Source: Epiperipatus broadwayi (taxonomy: Eukaryota; Onychophora; Udeonychophora; Euonychophora; Peripatidae). From it: DNA of 64,000 nucleotides. The notes below the pieces were generated by a model. The model made no database searches. It was not told where the DNA came from and saw only the letters and a program-made list of their open reading frames with translations. The stretch's first letter is position 1, and the number at the start of each line of letters is the position of its first letter. Location: assembly GCA_028023455.1 (NCBI GenBank), contig JAQFVV010006208.1, positions 3,142,963 to 3,206,962 of the forward strand. Reading direction: 5' to 3'. A program made the translations under genes and the position numbers. This document shows positions 47,641 to 58,359 of this stretch, one piece after another.

Positions 47641-47743
47641 TTAAGAATAAATAATATTTTTATTAGCATTCAAAGTACTTATATTTGGTTTTGAAAAACG
47701 GCTGCAATATCATCATTATCAACCATTATCAATCCACTGCAGG

Positions 47744-47990
47744 GTGAAGGTCTCTCCAAGTTCAATCAATTTTCTCCGATGTTTAGCTTCTCTTCTCCAC
47801 GTCACCCCTGCATACTTTGTTATTTCATCCATCCATCTCACATGTAGTCTCTTTCTGGGTCTTTTACAATCTCTTGGAATCCAGTTTAAGATTTCAATTG
47901 TCCATATATTATCATCTTTTCTAGCAATATGTCCAGCCCAACTTCATGTCAGTCTTTTAATTTTTTCAATGAGGTCAGTAACACCTATAA
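47744..47990 (-). pseudogene. RTE-type LINE ORF2 C-terminal fragment
   Basis: About 70 uninterrupted codons read SWAGHIARKDDNIWTIEILN, then RPRKRLHVRWMDEITKYAGV and TWRREAKHRRKLIELGETF. This matches the C-terminal tail of RTE-clade LINE proteins (WAGHxxRxxDxRW...GRPxxRWxDDI...AxxRxxWRxLGEA). A stop (T*S) sits just upstream of it, and only this 3' end remains, as expected for a 5'-truncated copy. Confidence 0.7.
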
Positions 47991-48436
47991 AGTACTTAAT
48001 ATACTTTAATATATAATACACATCTGTTATATAGCAATTCCATCCTTGCATGACAGTGCAATTCTGATCTGTCTGGCCATGACATTCAACTGACAACTTT
48101 AAGTTATTTTTGTACATACCAAAGTCTTCCACAGCTCATGAAGTGCACATGTGCATAATTGTTAATAGAGCAGTGTTTTCCTGTAAGGTGATTGGTACTA
48201 TAAAATAGAAACTTTTTTGTATTTTTTGTAGTGTTTTGTTTCTTATTTAAAATGGTTATTCATTTCAGCTAAATCAATTTCATTTGGCTGCTTATTATTT
48301 GATGTCTCTATATTGCACACCTCTAGTAATGAATGTGTCTGCATATTCGTTTATTAAAATTAGTAGACATTGTACTGACATTTATTGGTTCTAATGAGTC
48401 ACTCTAATGAACTCTCAAACGATTAACATGTTTTCA

Positions 48437-48745
48437 TTAGACAACTGAATTAATCTTGATTGTTTTGATATAATCTTTACTATCACTCTTGATATCACTT
48501 TCTTTTTTCAGAATACCACCTATCCATACAGCATTACCAACTTTGAATTTTTCACTGTCAAAATGGTCTCTCATTTTGTCACATTTCTTATTAGGCACTA
48601 CACTGAAATATATGTTCAATCTTTCGATACATTACCATTTCAGCTGTTTTCCCCTTACTAGAGGTATGATGAGTGAAATGGTCACAAAACATCGCATCTG
48701 TCAAAAGTTCACTAATGTATTTATAGGTTTTATTTAATATGGTCT
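48437..48745 (-). pseudogene. Probable Ty3/gypsy integrase C-terminal scrap
   Basis: The - strand reads DHFTHHTSSKGKTAEM, then VMYRKIEHIFQ, resembling the YRxTPHxTTGxTPAELxxGRKxRT block of Ty3/gypsy integrases. After a frame change it reads NKKCDKMRDHFDSEKFKVGN and AVWIGG, like the (Y/F)KVGDxVW block that follows. No protease, RT or LTR is recognisable nearby. Identification is by motif resemblance only. Confidence 0.42.
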
Positions 48746-49273
48746 TCAAGACACAATTGTAGTGTACCAGTGGCCATGTCTGTAATCTATGTTTGAATCC
48801 AGTCTGCGTAAAATTTGAATGTTCTTTCAGGTTCTAAAAAGCATATGATTTTTATACATAGTTGATTTTAAACAACTGTCCCTAACTATTCAATATTGGT
48901 CGGTAAATGGATATCTAGCCATTATTAACTTAGCTATTGGTAAACCTATTAAGCCATGCCTTTTATTTACTGTTTCTCTATGAGGGTATTGGAGAAGCCA
49001 CCATCCTCCAGTGCATATTTAAGTACTGTTTTACTTATCTATAATACATATTTCTATTTATGAAAGATTTTTTTTAATAATTCTACATTTTATTTTTTGA
49101 ACTTAATATATTTGACCTATAGTAGATAATTATTATTTATTTCCATTAATACTACATTTCTATGTAGCAGACAGATTATTAGCTAAATAAAATGTTAAAT
49201 TATTAATTTTTGATAACATTTTTATATTTTAAATAAAGTTTTAAATAATATTTTTATTTTATTTTGTGTGTAG

Positions 49274-49519
49274 CTTGTATTTTCCTTTCTGCTCTGTGTT
49301 AATTTGTTAATGGCTTCTCATGATATCAATACAGAAGATTGGAGATTTCTGTTAACTGGTGGTATTGGACTTGACAACCTTCATCCTAATGTAGCAAAAT
49401 GGCTTCCAGTTAAAGGATGGGATGAAATATGCCGCTTAAATGATATTAAGGCATTTACTGGAATTCGCGACCATTTTATAAATAAATTAAATGAATGGAA
49501 AGCCATTTATGATAGTTTG
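49274..49519 (+). CDS. DNAH: Axonemal dynein heavy chain exon 4 in window (AAA6 approach)
   Basis: The 246-nt exon (82 codons, phase 0 at both ends) lies between TTGTGTGTAG and GTAAGA. It reads LVFSFLLCVNLLMASHDINT, EDWRFLLTGGIGLDN, then WLPVKGWDEICRLNDIKAF and ends EWKAIYDSL. Dynein heavy chains have LLFSFLLxxNLL...EWxFLLTGGxGLDNPxxNP...WLPxKxWDEICRLDDLPAF...YDSxEPH at this point. It continues exon 3 without gap. The next exon (EPH..., AAA6 proper) is not in the remaining 14.5 kb, so the following intron is longer than that. The family-typical P after GLDN is replaced (LHPNVAK). Confidence 0.95.
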
Positions 49520-49542
49520 GTAAGAATCATCATTACTATAAC

Positions 49543-50024
49543 AATAAATAAAGTTAACACAGAGTCAAAACTCTCCATACAGTAGCACCCCTCAGCGCAA
49601 GCCAGAGTAATCAATGATTGCAAGAAGATTCGGGCATAAAATCTCTATCTAGTTCTTAATCATCCTATATCCCCAGACTAGTTTTTTAGTTTGTGACTTT
49701 CATCAGTGAGGAGTCTTGGACACCTAAATCTTAGGATCTAATGCAACTCTCTAGCAACCATTAGATCATAAGATCTGGGTACAATGCTCTCAGATCCAAG
49801 CCTCCTCACTGATGAAAGCCGCAAGCTAGAAACTACTCTGGGGATATTGGATGATTAGGCACTAGATAAGGATTTTATGCCCAAACCTTCTTGCATCCAT
49901 TGATTACACTGGCTTGTACTGAGTCATACTACTATATGGAGAATTTTGCCTCCGTGTTAATAGCTTGCGTAAGGATAAAGAATGGTGATCATGTGATGTT
50001 TAGTGATTTAATAAATAAAGTTAA
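49543..50024. mobile_element. Hammerhead element family A, 15-bp target duplication, 24 bp past exon 4 donor
   Basis: AATAAATAAAGTTAA occurs at 49543-49557 and 50010-50024. The body 49558-50009 has reverse and forward halves, each with a hammerhead. The right side has the outer piece ending GGTGATCATGTGATGTTTAG. This copy keeps more sequence upstream of the hammerheads than others (ATCTTAGGATCTA...AGATCATAAGATCT at the centre). Confidence 0.8.
49803..49845 (+). ncRNA. Hammerhead motif (forward half, cleavage triplet mutated)
   Basis: TCCTCA, CTGATGA (49809-49815), stem II AGC-CGCAA-GCT flanked by A/A, GAAAC (49829-49833), then TACTC instead of TAGTC, and TGGGGA. The missing GUH triplet should block cleavage. 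The inverted partner (about 49670-49712) has CTGATGA but an eroded GAAAC. Confidence 0.5.
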
Positions 50025-52230
50025 ATAAAAATAATTATTTTTAAATATATTAAAATATAATTTTATATTTCAAATTCTTATTAATTGTTCTACCATTCAC
50101 AGTTATTTTATGTAATTAATTTAATAGTGCAATACAAGGGTAATTCATTATACTCGGAAATTAGACAATTGTAGAGGATTTGAACACAGACTTTCAAGTA
50201 CCCTTCAGCTATCGACTCTATCCCGCACAACCGATACACATATCCACACATGTGAAAAAGATAAATCATCTCCAATATACATATTTCATGCTGAAACAGC
50301 AATCATCAATTGGTCCTTAATTAAAATTGTATGGCCAATTGTTTGGAAAATCATGTGACATTTATGGGGGTCAAAATATAGATTTCGACTAGAGATTTAT
50401 TCTTCTGATCAGATTGAGTATTTTTTTAAATCTCTAAGTGATAATCAGTCCAGAAATCTTGAGCTCCACTCAATCTCTCCGTTGTTGTGCCAATAAAAAA
50501 ATAATAATAATCAAATGGTTTATTTTTCTGGAAGTTGATACCTATAAGAGGAAGACTGATCTTAGCCAGCTGTATACCCATTAATTTATTTTGGTACTAG
50601 TATCATTGACGGTACATGGCACTTGATGGTGCTGTTGCTAGCTTCAAACAGTTTAATATACCATTTCCGAGGCTGTACATTGATCTGTAATTCCAAATCC
50701 TCACTATTGAACCTGTGATATCATATAATTTGAGGGTGTTTTGATATTAAATCAATGTTTATCCTTAGCAAAAGAAGTTTATTTACTCCAAATATAAATG
50801 TATAATGAATTAGTGAAATATTCATTATCTCAAATAACAGCTTGCTGGTTGATTTAACATCATACTTACAGGAAAAATATGGAAATGTTTTTGCATTTTC
50901 TTATGGCTGTACTACTTTGTACACTTCTCTAAATGAATCTATGCATGCACTGCTCACACACTGTTGCACTATTCTGCTTCACTGCACTTGTCTGCTGCAC
51001 ATAGCTTTACTCAAGCGGTATTGCACTGTCTGCATAATACCGCCTACACTATTTTACACGCACACATGGCTCATTGTGTAGTTTTTATTTGGCACTGCGT
51101 AATTTGCATAATTAGTTCTTATTCTTCATTATTTGCAAATTGACATACTCTAGTTAATTTTCATATTTGCATAACTTTATTGTTATGCATACTAAATTTT
51201 TTAGAGTGCTATTTTATATTTTGCTGCCTGAAAATTTCTATATATGCACTCACACATAAATATTTTATTTACTTTTATACATTAGCAGTGGACAATTTTA
51301 TAGTTGGGTCATGTCAGAGGTCATATGGCTTTTGGTCAACACAAGTAGAAAATCGAGGCTCAATCCAAGAAGCATTAGCTCACGTCTGTCATCCTCACTA
51401 CACTGAACCACACAAATAACGTATCTGTTTGAAGTAATTTAGAAATGAAAACAGCATTTACATCAAATTTTAAATTTTTGTTTTAAAAAATTAAATCATA
51501 ATTTAATTTTTTACAAAAATTTTTGATTTTATTTATTTTGAGAAGAAAGAGCACTAATTCCAACAGAATGCAATAAGATTTCTTCATTTTTAAAGCAATT
51601 CATCTGATATTTACAAAGAAATAGTAGTTAGAAATTGCAATGGGAGGATGGTTAAGCTATAAGAAATCATGCTGCCATGAATTGGTTATACTTTGAGCAG
51701 CCAAAGGTAATGCTAACTAAGTCTCCAAACTACTGGCTTTATTTTAAGAATCACATGTAAATGGTCATGGCAAATATACTTAAATCTTTTGTTAAGAACA
51801 AAATATTTAATTATAATTTATGGCACCGCATACTTGACTTTTGAGTTACTGATGATATTCAAATCAAGTACCCTGCAATTATTCAGAACGATTCAGACAA
51901 ATTTCTCTCAGAGTACTGATTAGATGGTGACATTATTTAAGTCTAAAATGCTGGGGAAAGTTACAATCTGCAAGTAACAGCTTCTATTTGCAGATCCATA
52001 GTAACGGTCATCCATAGTAATGGTCAAGATCCTGAGCACTATCTTCTGATGAAGAGCTATTCTACAGACCTTAACTTGAGTCTTTTTATATTTCCACTAA
52101 TTCTTCCCCATCGTTTCTGATTCTAGCGAGCAAAGACACTGAGAATGATGGTTGCCTAATTATTCTTACCTAACTTAACAAGTAAAAACACATTTATATA
52201 TGCAAAAAATGAGAATATGCCAGATTAATT
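50025..52230. other. Intronic sequence with one SINE, otherwise unassigned
   Basis: 50155-50300 is a - strand copy of the SINE at 31320-31535 (AAAAAGATAAATCATCTCC leader, TGAACACAGAC-type head). Elsewhere, short open frames with CA-rich composition (50940-51060) have no recognisable motif. Confidence 0.5.
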
Positions 52231-52679
52231 ATTACAATAACCTATTTATTAAAATAAATCACAACATATAAAATATTATATAACAGCAATAATAGTATAT
52301 ACTGTATAAGATTAATACAGGAACGTCTTTTTTCAGTAAATATTCTTGCCCTTGTCAGTGTAGTATATACTGTTTCAAAGCTTCAATTTACATTGCATAC
52401 ATGGCAACATTCTTTTATATATAAAAGTAACTAGAACCAATAATAAAAGAACAACAATCCGAATACTTACGAATATAAAACATATAAGGTTTTTTTCTTT
52501 TTTTCTCCCCTTTTCCCTCTTCTTTTTTCTTTACTCTTTTCATTTTCAATTACACAACTTTAACAATCATACAAAATGTATGGAGAGAAAAAAATACAAA
52601 TATAGCTGTATAATTTTCTAATCATTTTTAATTAACCAACTATTAGTTAAATTAATCAATGTTTTATATATATTTATAA

Positions 52680-52990
52680 TAATCAATAAAGCATGTCATA
52701 TATAGCTATTTGAGTAAGATAGCTGGAGTTAAAGACATACCCGTGTCTGAAAGTTTCAGAGTTTCTACTCAAATGTTATGTATTAAATAAGTGCTGGGTT
52801 TTGGGTTGATATTTTAGATCTAGTGTCTGAATATTCTAGATCCTCACTGAGATGAGCCAAAAGCTCGAAACCAATTGGTCTGGGGACGGGAATGTTCTAG
52901 ATAGAGATTTTAAATATTTTTCTCTTACCGCACTTGTCAATTAAGAGCTTATTTGAACTATTGGTATGCTCCCTATATTACATTATTATA
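52680..52990 (+). mobile_element. Hammerhead-bearing element family B inside palindrome P
   Basis: It contains the family B blocks TATTAAATAAGTGCTGGGTT (tail side), the hammerhead 52841-52886 and TTCTAGATAGAGATTTTAAA, then GAGCTTATTTGAACTATTGG. It has no counterpart in the right arm of P, so it inserted after P formed. Confidence 0.6.
52841..52886 (+). ncRNA. Hammerhead motif with extended stem III, family B
   Basis: Stem I TCCTCA/TGGGGA is intact (six pairs). The core reads CTGAGATGA, with two extra bases against CTGATGA. GAGC-CAAAA-GCTC forms stem II, then GAAAC (52867-52871). Stem III is the 10-base palindrome ACCAATTGGT (52870-52879), cleavage triplet GTC (52878-52880). It is the best stem III in the window, though the core insertion may inactivate it. 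Confidence 0.5.
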
Positions 52991-53544
52991 TATATATATA
53001 TTTATACAGTTATGTTTGTTGTAGTTCCCTCAATAGTCAAATACTACATTACTTTGCTGTTATTTACATGTTTAAGGCGCATATGGAAAAAGGTTAAAGT
53101 CTTTCTCTTTCTAATTATAATTAGCTTTATAAATTTTCCTTCTATTAGGTTTTTTAATATAGTTTAAAAGTTTTATATTTTTACACAATCTATTCTATGT
53201 CCATATTCTAAATAATGAATATATGAACATAAAATGATTGTGTAAAAAATGTAATACCTTTAAACTATTAATAAAAAGCCTAATAGAAGAAAAATATATG
53301 TAATTAATTATGTTAACTACAACAAACATAACTAAATATATACAAAACATCCATTAATTTTATTAATAATTGATTAATTTAAAATGAGTGAAAATTATAT
53401 AGTATATATAAGTTGTTTTTTTCCTGTACATTTTATATAACTTATGAATTTTTAATTGGGAAAGGAAGGGATAAAATAAGGAAAAGGGAAGTAAAGAGAA
53501 AAAAAATCCTTGCATGTTATATTTATAAGTATTTGGATTGTTAA

Positions 53545-53548
<4 letters not shown>

Positions 53549-53584
<36 letters not shown>
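53549..53584. repeat. (ATT)n at the 5' boundary of the CR1-group LINE
   Basis: About 12 ATT units between the arm of P and the LINE start (GCTGCTGACTTTG). Confidence 0.95.
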
Positions 53585-54031
53585 GCTGCTGACTTTGTAG
53601 AGTTAACATGTGTTATTTGTCTCTCTGATTTTTGAATTCTATAATTCTTATTTGGCTAAGTTTTTTTTCCTATTTGTGATGGTATTATTAAGTAGAGTTT
53701 GGAGATTTTATTGATATTGTTTTGTATGTATTTTATTTTCTAATGGTTTTATATTTCAATTTTTTTTATTGATTTCTTTTAACTTATTTTTAAGTAGCCA
53801 TTTTTATTTTATTTTTTAATCTTGTTTTAGAATTTTTTTTTATCTTAGTTTTTTATCTTTGTTGTAATTTTTTTTTTTTTAATTAATTGATTTATTTTAT
53901 TCTTTTTGATTTTTTTTTTATCTTTACTTTAGATTTTTAATTATCTTACTTTTTAATCTCTGTTGGAATTTTAATTAGTTTTAATTTTATTTTTTGTTTG
54001 TTTGGTTTTAAAACTTAAGGTTTTTAATATT

Positions 54032-54964
54032 ATGGATAAATGTAATTCTTGTCATTTAGCTCTTTCTTTTGGTGGAAATTTTATAACTTGTCTCGGTTGT
54101 AATGGGAATGTTCATTTTAAATGTAGTACAGTAAGTGAAAAGACATTTAAAAATATGTCATCTACAAATAAAGCATTATGGAGGTCTAAAAATTGTAGAG
54201 CAGGAACTAATTTAAATTTGACTTTAAATGATGGATCTAGTTCTGATTCCTTATCTAATTCTTTAGATAATAATTCTAGTCTTGAATTACTTCAGCAGAT
54301 GAATAGAAAACTTGATATGCTGCCTGTTTTACAGAATAATATTGATTCCTTATCTCAATCTTTTGCTAAACTTACTTTAGAACTTGAATTAGTTCAAAAT
54401 AATATAAAAATATTGATTAGAGAATTTAATGAAATGAAAGAAAAAGTAAAAGCACAAGATTCTTTGTTATGCAATTTGCAAAAAGAAGTTTTTTATTTAA
54501 AGCAGCAAAGATTAGAAAACAATATTGAAATTGTTGGTGTTGATTATGCTAATGATGAAAATTTATTTAATATTGTTGAAAATATAGCTAAAAAATTAGA
54601 ATTGTCAGACTTTAATAAAAATTATATTAATTCTATTTATAGATTAAAATATGGAGGTAGTTTTAGGCCTATAATAAAAGTTAATTTTGTTAGTAAAATG
54701 GTAAGAGATTTATTCTTGTCAGGAGGTAAAAGAATTAAATTATATCTATCTGATGTTTTGCCCATTGCTACAGCTGATAAGCGTATATATTTGAATGAAG
54801 ATTTGTTGCCTGAAAATAGGAAATTATTTTGGAAAGTTCGTTCAATGGCTAAAGAAAATAAGTATAGATTTGTTTGGATTAAAGATGGGAAAATTTGGTT
54901 GAGGAAAGATACTGGGGATAGGGCTATTAGGATTGTTTCTGAATCGGATTTGTCTAATTTATGA
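54032..54964 (+). CDS. CR1-group LINE ORF1 protein (PHD-like zinc finger, coiled coil, FP-like C-domain)
   Basis: 310 codons from the ATG at 54032; upstream codons in frame are non-ATG. N-terminus MDKCNSC...CLGC.GNVHFKC is a PHD/RING-like Cys4-His-Cys finger (residues 4-30). A Ser/Asn/Asp-rich linker follows. Residues about 90-165 are a heptad-like coiled coil (LQNNIDSLSQSFAKLTLELE). The C-terminal half (ENNIEIVGVDYANDENLFNI ... RIYLNEDLLPENRKLFWKVR ... KYRFVWIKDGKIWLRK) matches the baculoviral-FP-like domain common in CR1/L2/jockey ORF1 proteins. Expected role: RNA binding and chaperoning of the element RNP. The frame is complete and ends TGA at 54962-54964, one base ahead of an ATG. Confidence 0.85.
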   Translation: MDKCNSCHLALSFGGNFITCLGCNGNVHFKCSTVSEKTFKNMSSTNKALWRSKNCRAGTNLNLTLNDGSSSDSLSNSLDNNSSLELLQQMNRKLDMLPVLQNNIDSLSQSFAKLTLELELVQNNIKILIREFNEMKEKVKAQDSLLCNLQKEVFYLKQQRLENNIEIVGVDYANDENLFNIVENIAKKLELSDFNKNYINSIYRLKYGGSFRPIIKVNFVSKMVRDLFLSGGKRIKLYLSDVLPIATADKRIYLNEDLLPENRKLFWKVRSMAKENKYRFVWIKDGKIWLRKDTGDRAIRIVSESDLSNL

Positions 54965-54965
54965 C

Positions 54966-57855
54966 ATGGATTATCTTTTAAAAATACTGTTACAGAAAAA
55001 GATAATTTGGCTATTGAAAATTTTAAGATTTTTCATATAAATATTCGTAGTGTGAGGAAACACTTTGATGAGTTGTTAATTCTTTTACATTCACTTGATT
55101 ATTCATTTGATATTATAATTTTGTCTGAGATCTGGATTAAGGAATGTGAAAAAGGACTGTATGAGTTAGAGGGATATACATCAATTGTTAATTCTAGAAT
55201 TAATAATAGGTCAGGTGGAGTTTTAGTTTATTATAAATCAGTGCTTTGTGTGACTTCTATTGATGCAGTTTTTGATTCTTCTGAATGTCTTGTTTTAAAT
55301 TTCATTTTAGGTTCAGACAAATTAACACTTATTGCTCTGTATAGGTCTTGCAGTCATACAGTTGAAAGCTTTAGTGACGAACTTGGTGATTTGCTTACTA
55401 AATTAAATGATAAATTCATTATTCTTGTTGGTGACTTGAACATTGATATTACTGGTGAAATTTCTGTTGCTGCTCGACATTATTTAAATATGCTGTCACT
55501 TTTTGGATTTATTCAATGTTTATTTCATCCTACACGTGTTACATCTTCATCATCTTCACTTATTGATCACGTCTTTGCTAGATGTCCTGAAAATATTCTT
55601 TTGAAAACATCTTTTTTGGATTGGTGTCTTACAGATCACAGAGGAATTGTTGTTACTTTTAAAAAGAATTTTTCTCATAGTAAAAAGTGTTTTAAACTTT
55701 TATCTCATGATCGTTTGAAATCCTTAATTACTAAATATGATTGGAATTTAATCTTTGAGTTGAATGATGTAAATTGTGCATTTTCATTCTTTGTTGACAA
55801 GATGAAGGAGTTTATAGATTATTGTTTTTTTATAAAATATATAAAGAAGAAAGATCTGAAGAGACATGATTGGATTACAAATGAGTTAATATCAAAAGTT
55901 AACAGTAAGAATAAATTGTACAAGCTTTTCAAAAGGTTTCCTGCTAATGAAGATTTAAAAATTCAGCTAAAGGTTCTTGATAAAGAAATAAAGAAAGATA
56001 TAGTCAAAGCTAAATTGATTTTCTATTCTACTCAAATTGATTCTTTAAAATCAACTAAATTAAGCAACTTTTGGACTGTTGTTAAAAAATTTATTTTTAA
56101 AGAAGGATTTTCACAAATTTCTAGACTAAAGATTAATGAAATATCTATTGATGTTTTAAATAATTCAAAACTAATAGCTGATCATTTCAATCAATATTTT
56201 GTACACAGTGTGGAATTGTTAATGAATAGTTTTGACAATAATTGCAGTTCTCATGTTTTTCAATATAAGAAATCTATCCTGAATTCTTTTGTTTTTAAAG
56301 AGATTGAAGATTGTGAAATTTTAGATTCTCTTTATAAAATGAGACATAAAAAATGTATTGGTTTGGATTGTATTTCTGTAAAAATATTAATTGAAAATGT
56401 TTCCATTCTTTTACCAATTTTATCTTTTTTATTTAATTCTTCTATTGATTCAGGTATATTTCCAGATTGTTTAAAATCTGCTGTTGTTACACCTATTTTT
56501 AAGAGTGGAGATAGGGAATGTTTGGAAAACTACAGGCCAATTTCTATTTTATCGACATTGTCTCAAATTTTGGAAATGTGTGTAAAAAACAGAATTGTTT
56601 TGTTTTTTCAAAAATATAATTTATTTTCAAACAATCAATTTGGGTTTTTGCCAGGAAGATCTACAGAACTGGCTTTATCTGAACATGTTTCAGTCATCAC
56701 TGAATCTTTAGAAAAAGGTTACAAAACTATAGGCATTTATTTAGATTTGCGGAAAGCATTTGACTGTGTTCCACATGATATATTAATAATTAAGTTACAC
56801 CATTGTGGCATAAGGAGTGCTATGCTTGAATGGTTTAAATCTTATTTAAGTAATAGAAGCCAATTTGTGAAAATTATAATTTTTTGAGTGATTCTGAAAT
56901 AATTAGATATGGAGTTCCTCAAGGTTCAGTCCTGGGACCATTGTTATTTACTGTTTATATTAATGATCTGCTTGATCTTTCTCTTCATTCTAACATTTTT
57001 TGTTTTGCAGATGATACTGCTTTGGTTACTTCAGCAGTTTCATATAGTTTACTTGAGAAACTTGTGAATGAAGATTTATTTAAAATTACACAATGGATGA
57101 ACAGTAATAGATTACTGCTAAATATTAATAAATGTAATTACATAATGTATTCTCTTAAAAATATTCCAGCAAAAGACTTGTTAATTCAATTGCGTTATGT
57201 TAATAAAACGTCTTGTCAGAAAATTACCAGGACTTCAACAATTTCTTACCTTGGCTTGGTTTTGGATGAGTATTTACATTGGGATAAACATATTCTTTGG
57301 CTTCAAGTAAAATTAAGAAAACTTAATTTTCTTTTTTATAGATTAAGAGATTGTTTGAATAAATCTGTCCTATTAAGTATATATAAACAAATTTTCTTAA
57401 GCAGACTTTCTTATGGTATAACATTATGGGGTGGCACTGCAGCATATTTTTTGAAGTCATTGCAAACACTACAAAATTTTACATTAAGAATTATTTTGTT
57501 TAAACCTTTGGATTTGCCAAGACTTGAATTATTTAAGTGTGCTGGAGTTTTAACTATTCATCAATTATTTTTAGTGAATATTTTGTGTTATTATATTAAA
57601 TACAAAAAAATGAATAAATATAATTCTTCATCAATAATGGTGACTAGATCAAGTGATTTTGATTTATTATTTGAACCAGTGTACTTTAAAACTCATTGCA
57701 GATATCAGAAATGTTATCTTGGTCCAAGATTTTATAATATTTTTATAAGAAACATTGGATTTAATGTTAATGACTTATCAAGGAAAACTTTGAGAAAATT
57801 AATTATGAACTGGATTGTAATTGATGATAATCAAAAACTTTTTATTTCTATTTAA
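54966..57855 (+). pseudogene. CR1-group LINE ORF2 (apurinic-type endonuclease and reverse transcriptase), two homopolymer frameshifts
   Basis: The endonuclease begins FKIFHINIRSVRKHFDELL. It has LSEIWI (catalytic Glu), VGDLNIDI (GDxN block) and TDHRGI (Asp-His pair). The RT shows YRPISILSTLSQILEMCV, GFLPGRSTELA, YLDLRKAFDCVPHDIL, GVPQGSVLGPLLFTVYINDL and FADDTAL (57004-57015); the thumb-side YLGLVLDEYLHW follows. Frame breaks: near 56880-56885 in a T6 run, and probably in an A-run near 54985, since the only well-placed ATG (54966) is out of frame by one base with the main frame (open from 54965). Total length about 960 residues is normal for the group. If the slips are sequencing or assembly errors the gene would be intact. 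Confidence 0.85.
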
Positions 57856-57967
57856 TTATTTTATTGTATATTAATGTTTTTTATTTTATTGCACATGTAT
57901 TTTTGTTAAGCTCCATGCGTGATTTATTTATCACAAGGAGATTATATGTTTAATAAATTAAAATTAA

Positions 57968-58120
<153 letters not shown>

Positions 58121-58359
58121 GTTTCAAAAAGGGGAACTTTATTCAATCTAGAAAACAGGTTACATTAATAATTTTTATATACATGCATTTACACTGATAT
58201 TTCCGAGGATTATATATATTGTTCTTTCCAAGTTTTTACATATATATACCGGGTGAGCGATGGATTGTTTAGCCTAAGTTATTTTTATTGATTCATGGAT
58301 TTTTGTTGTCCATTTTCTTGTTTTCTTTTTAAGTCTATTGTTGAGGAAAGGCAGAACTG

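Larger units (their letters stand above)
45080..47650 (-). mobile_element. hAT-type DNA transposon relic (ZBED/SCAND3-like transposase), invaded by later elements
   Basis: The left end has the hAT-like terminal CAGTGTTTCTCAAC (45080-45093). The transposase reads on the - strand from about 47640 to 45940. Insertions inside it: a family A hammerhead element (45332-45600), a small palindrome (45735-45900) and a family A scrap (about 47275-47315). The right terminal repeat was not found; the sequence runs into an RTE LINE tail at about 47744. Confidence 0.65.
52240..53548. repeat. Long palindromic element P: left arm, centre and inner right arm
   Basis: Block b (52440-52620: CAATCCGAATACTTACGAAT ... 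pyrimidine tract ... CAAAATGTA) is inverted at 53395-53548 (TACATTTTATATAAC ... purine tract ... ATAAGTATTTGGATTG). Inside, 53010-53150 and 53200-53345 are inverted around 53175 (ATTATAATTAGC centre region; GTTATGTTTGTTGTAGTT and AACTACAACAAACATAAC). Block a (52240-52430) has its inverted partner at 63660-63860, beyond the two LINEs. Family B element 52680-52990 interrupts the left arm. Confidence 0.7.
53585..57967 (+). mobile_element. Jockey/CR1-group non-LTR retrotransposon, near-intact, between ATT arrays
   Basis: It has a T-rich 5' UTR (53585-54031), ORF1 and ORF2, and a short 3' UTR with AATAAATTAAAATTAAA running into ATT units. Only two single-base slips in homopolymers disturb the ORFs, so it is young. 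Clade placement (jockey/CR1/L2 supergroup) rests on ORF1 with a zinc finger plus C-terminal FP-like domain and on ORF2 motifs. Confidence 0.88.

Noticed and set aside
51180-51419. A further dynein exon after exon 4
   Set aside because: Expected sequence starting EPH and leading to the conserved CLRPDK block is absent; this frame shows no dynein motif.
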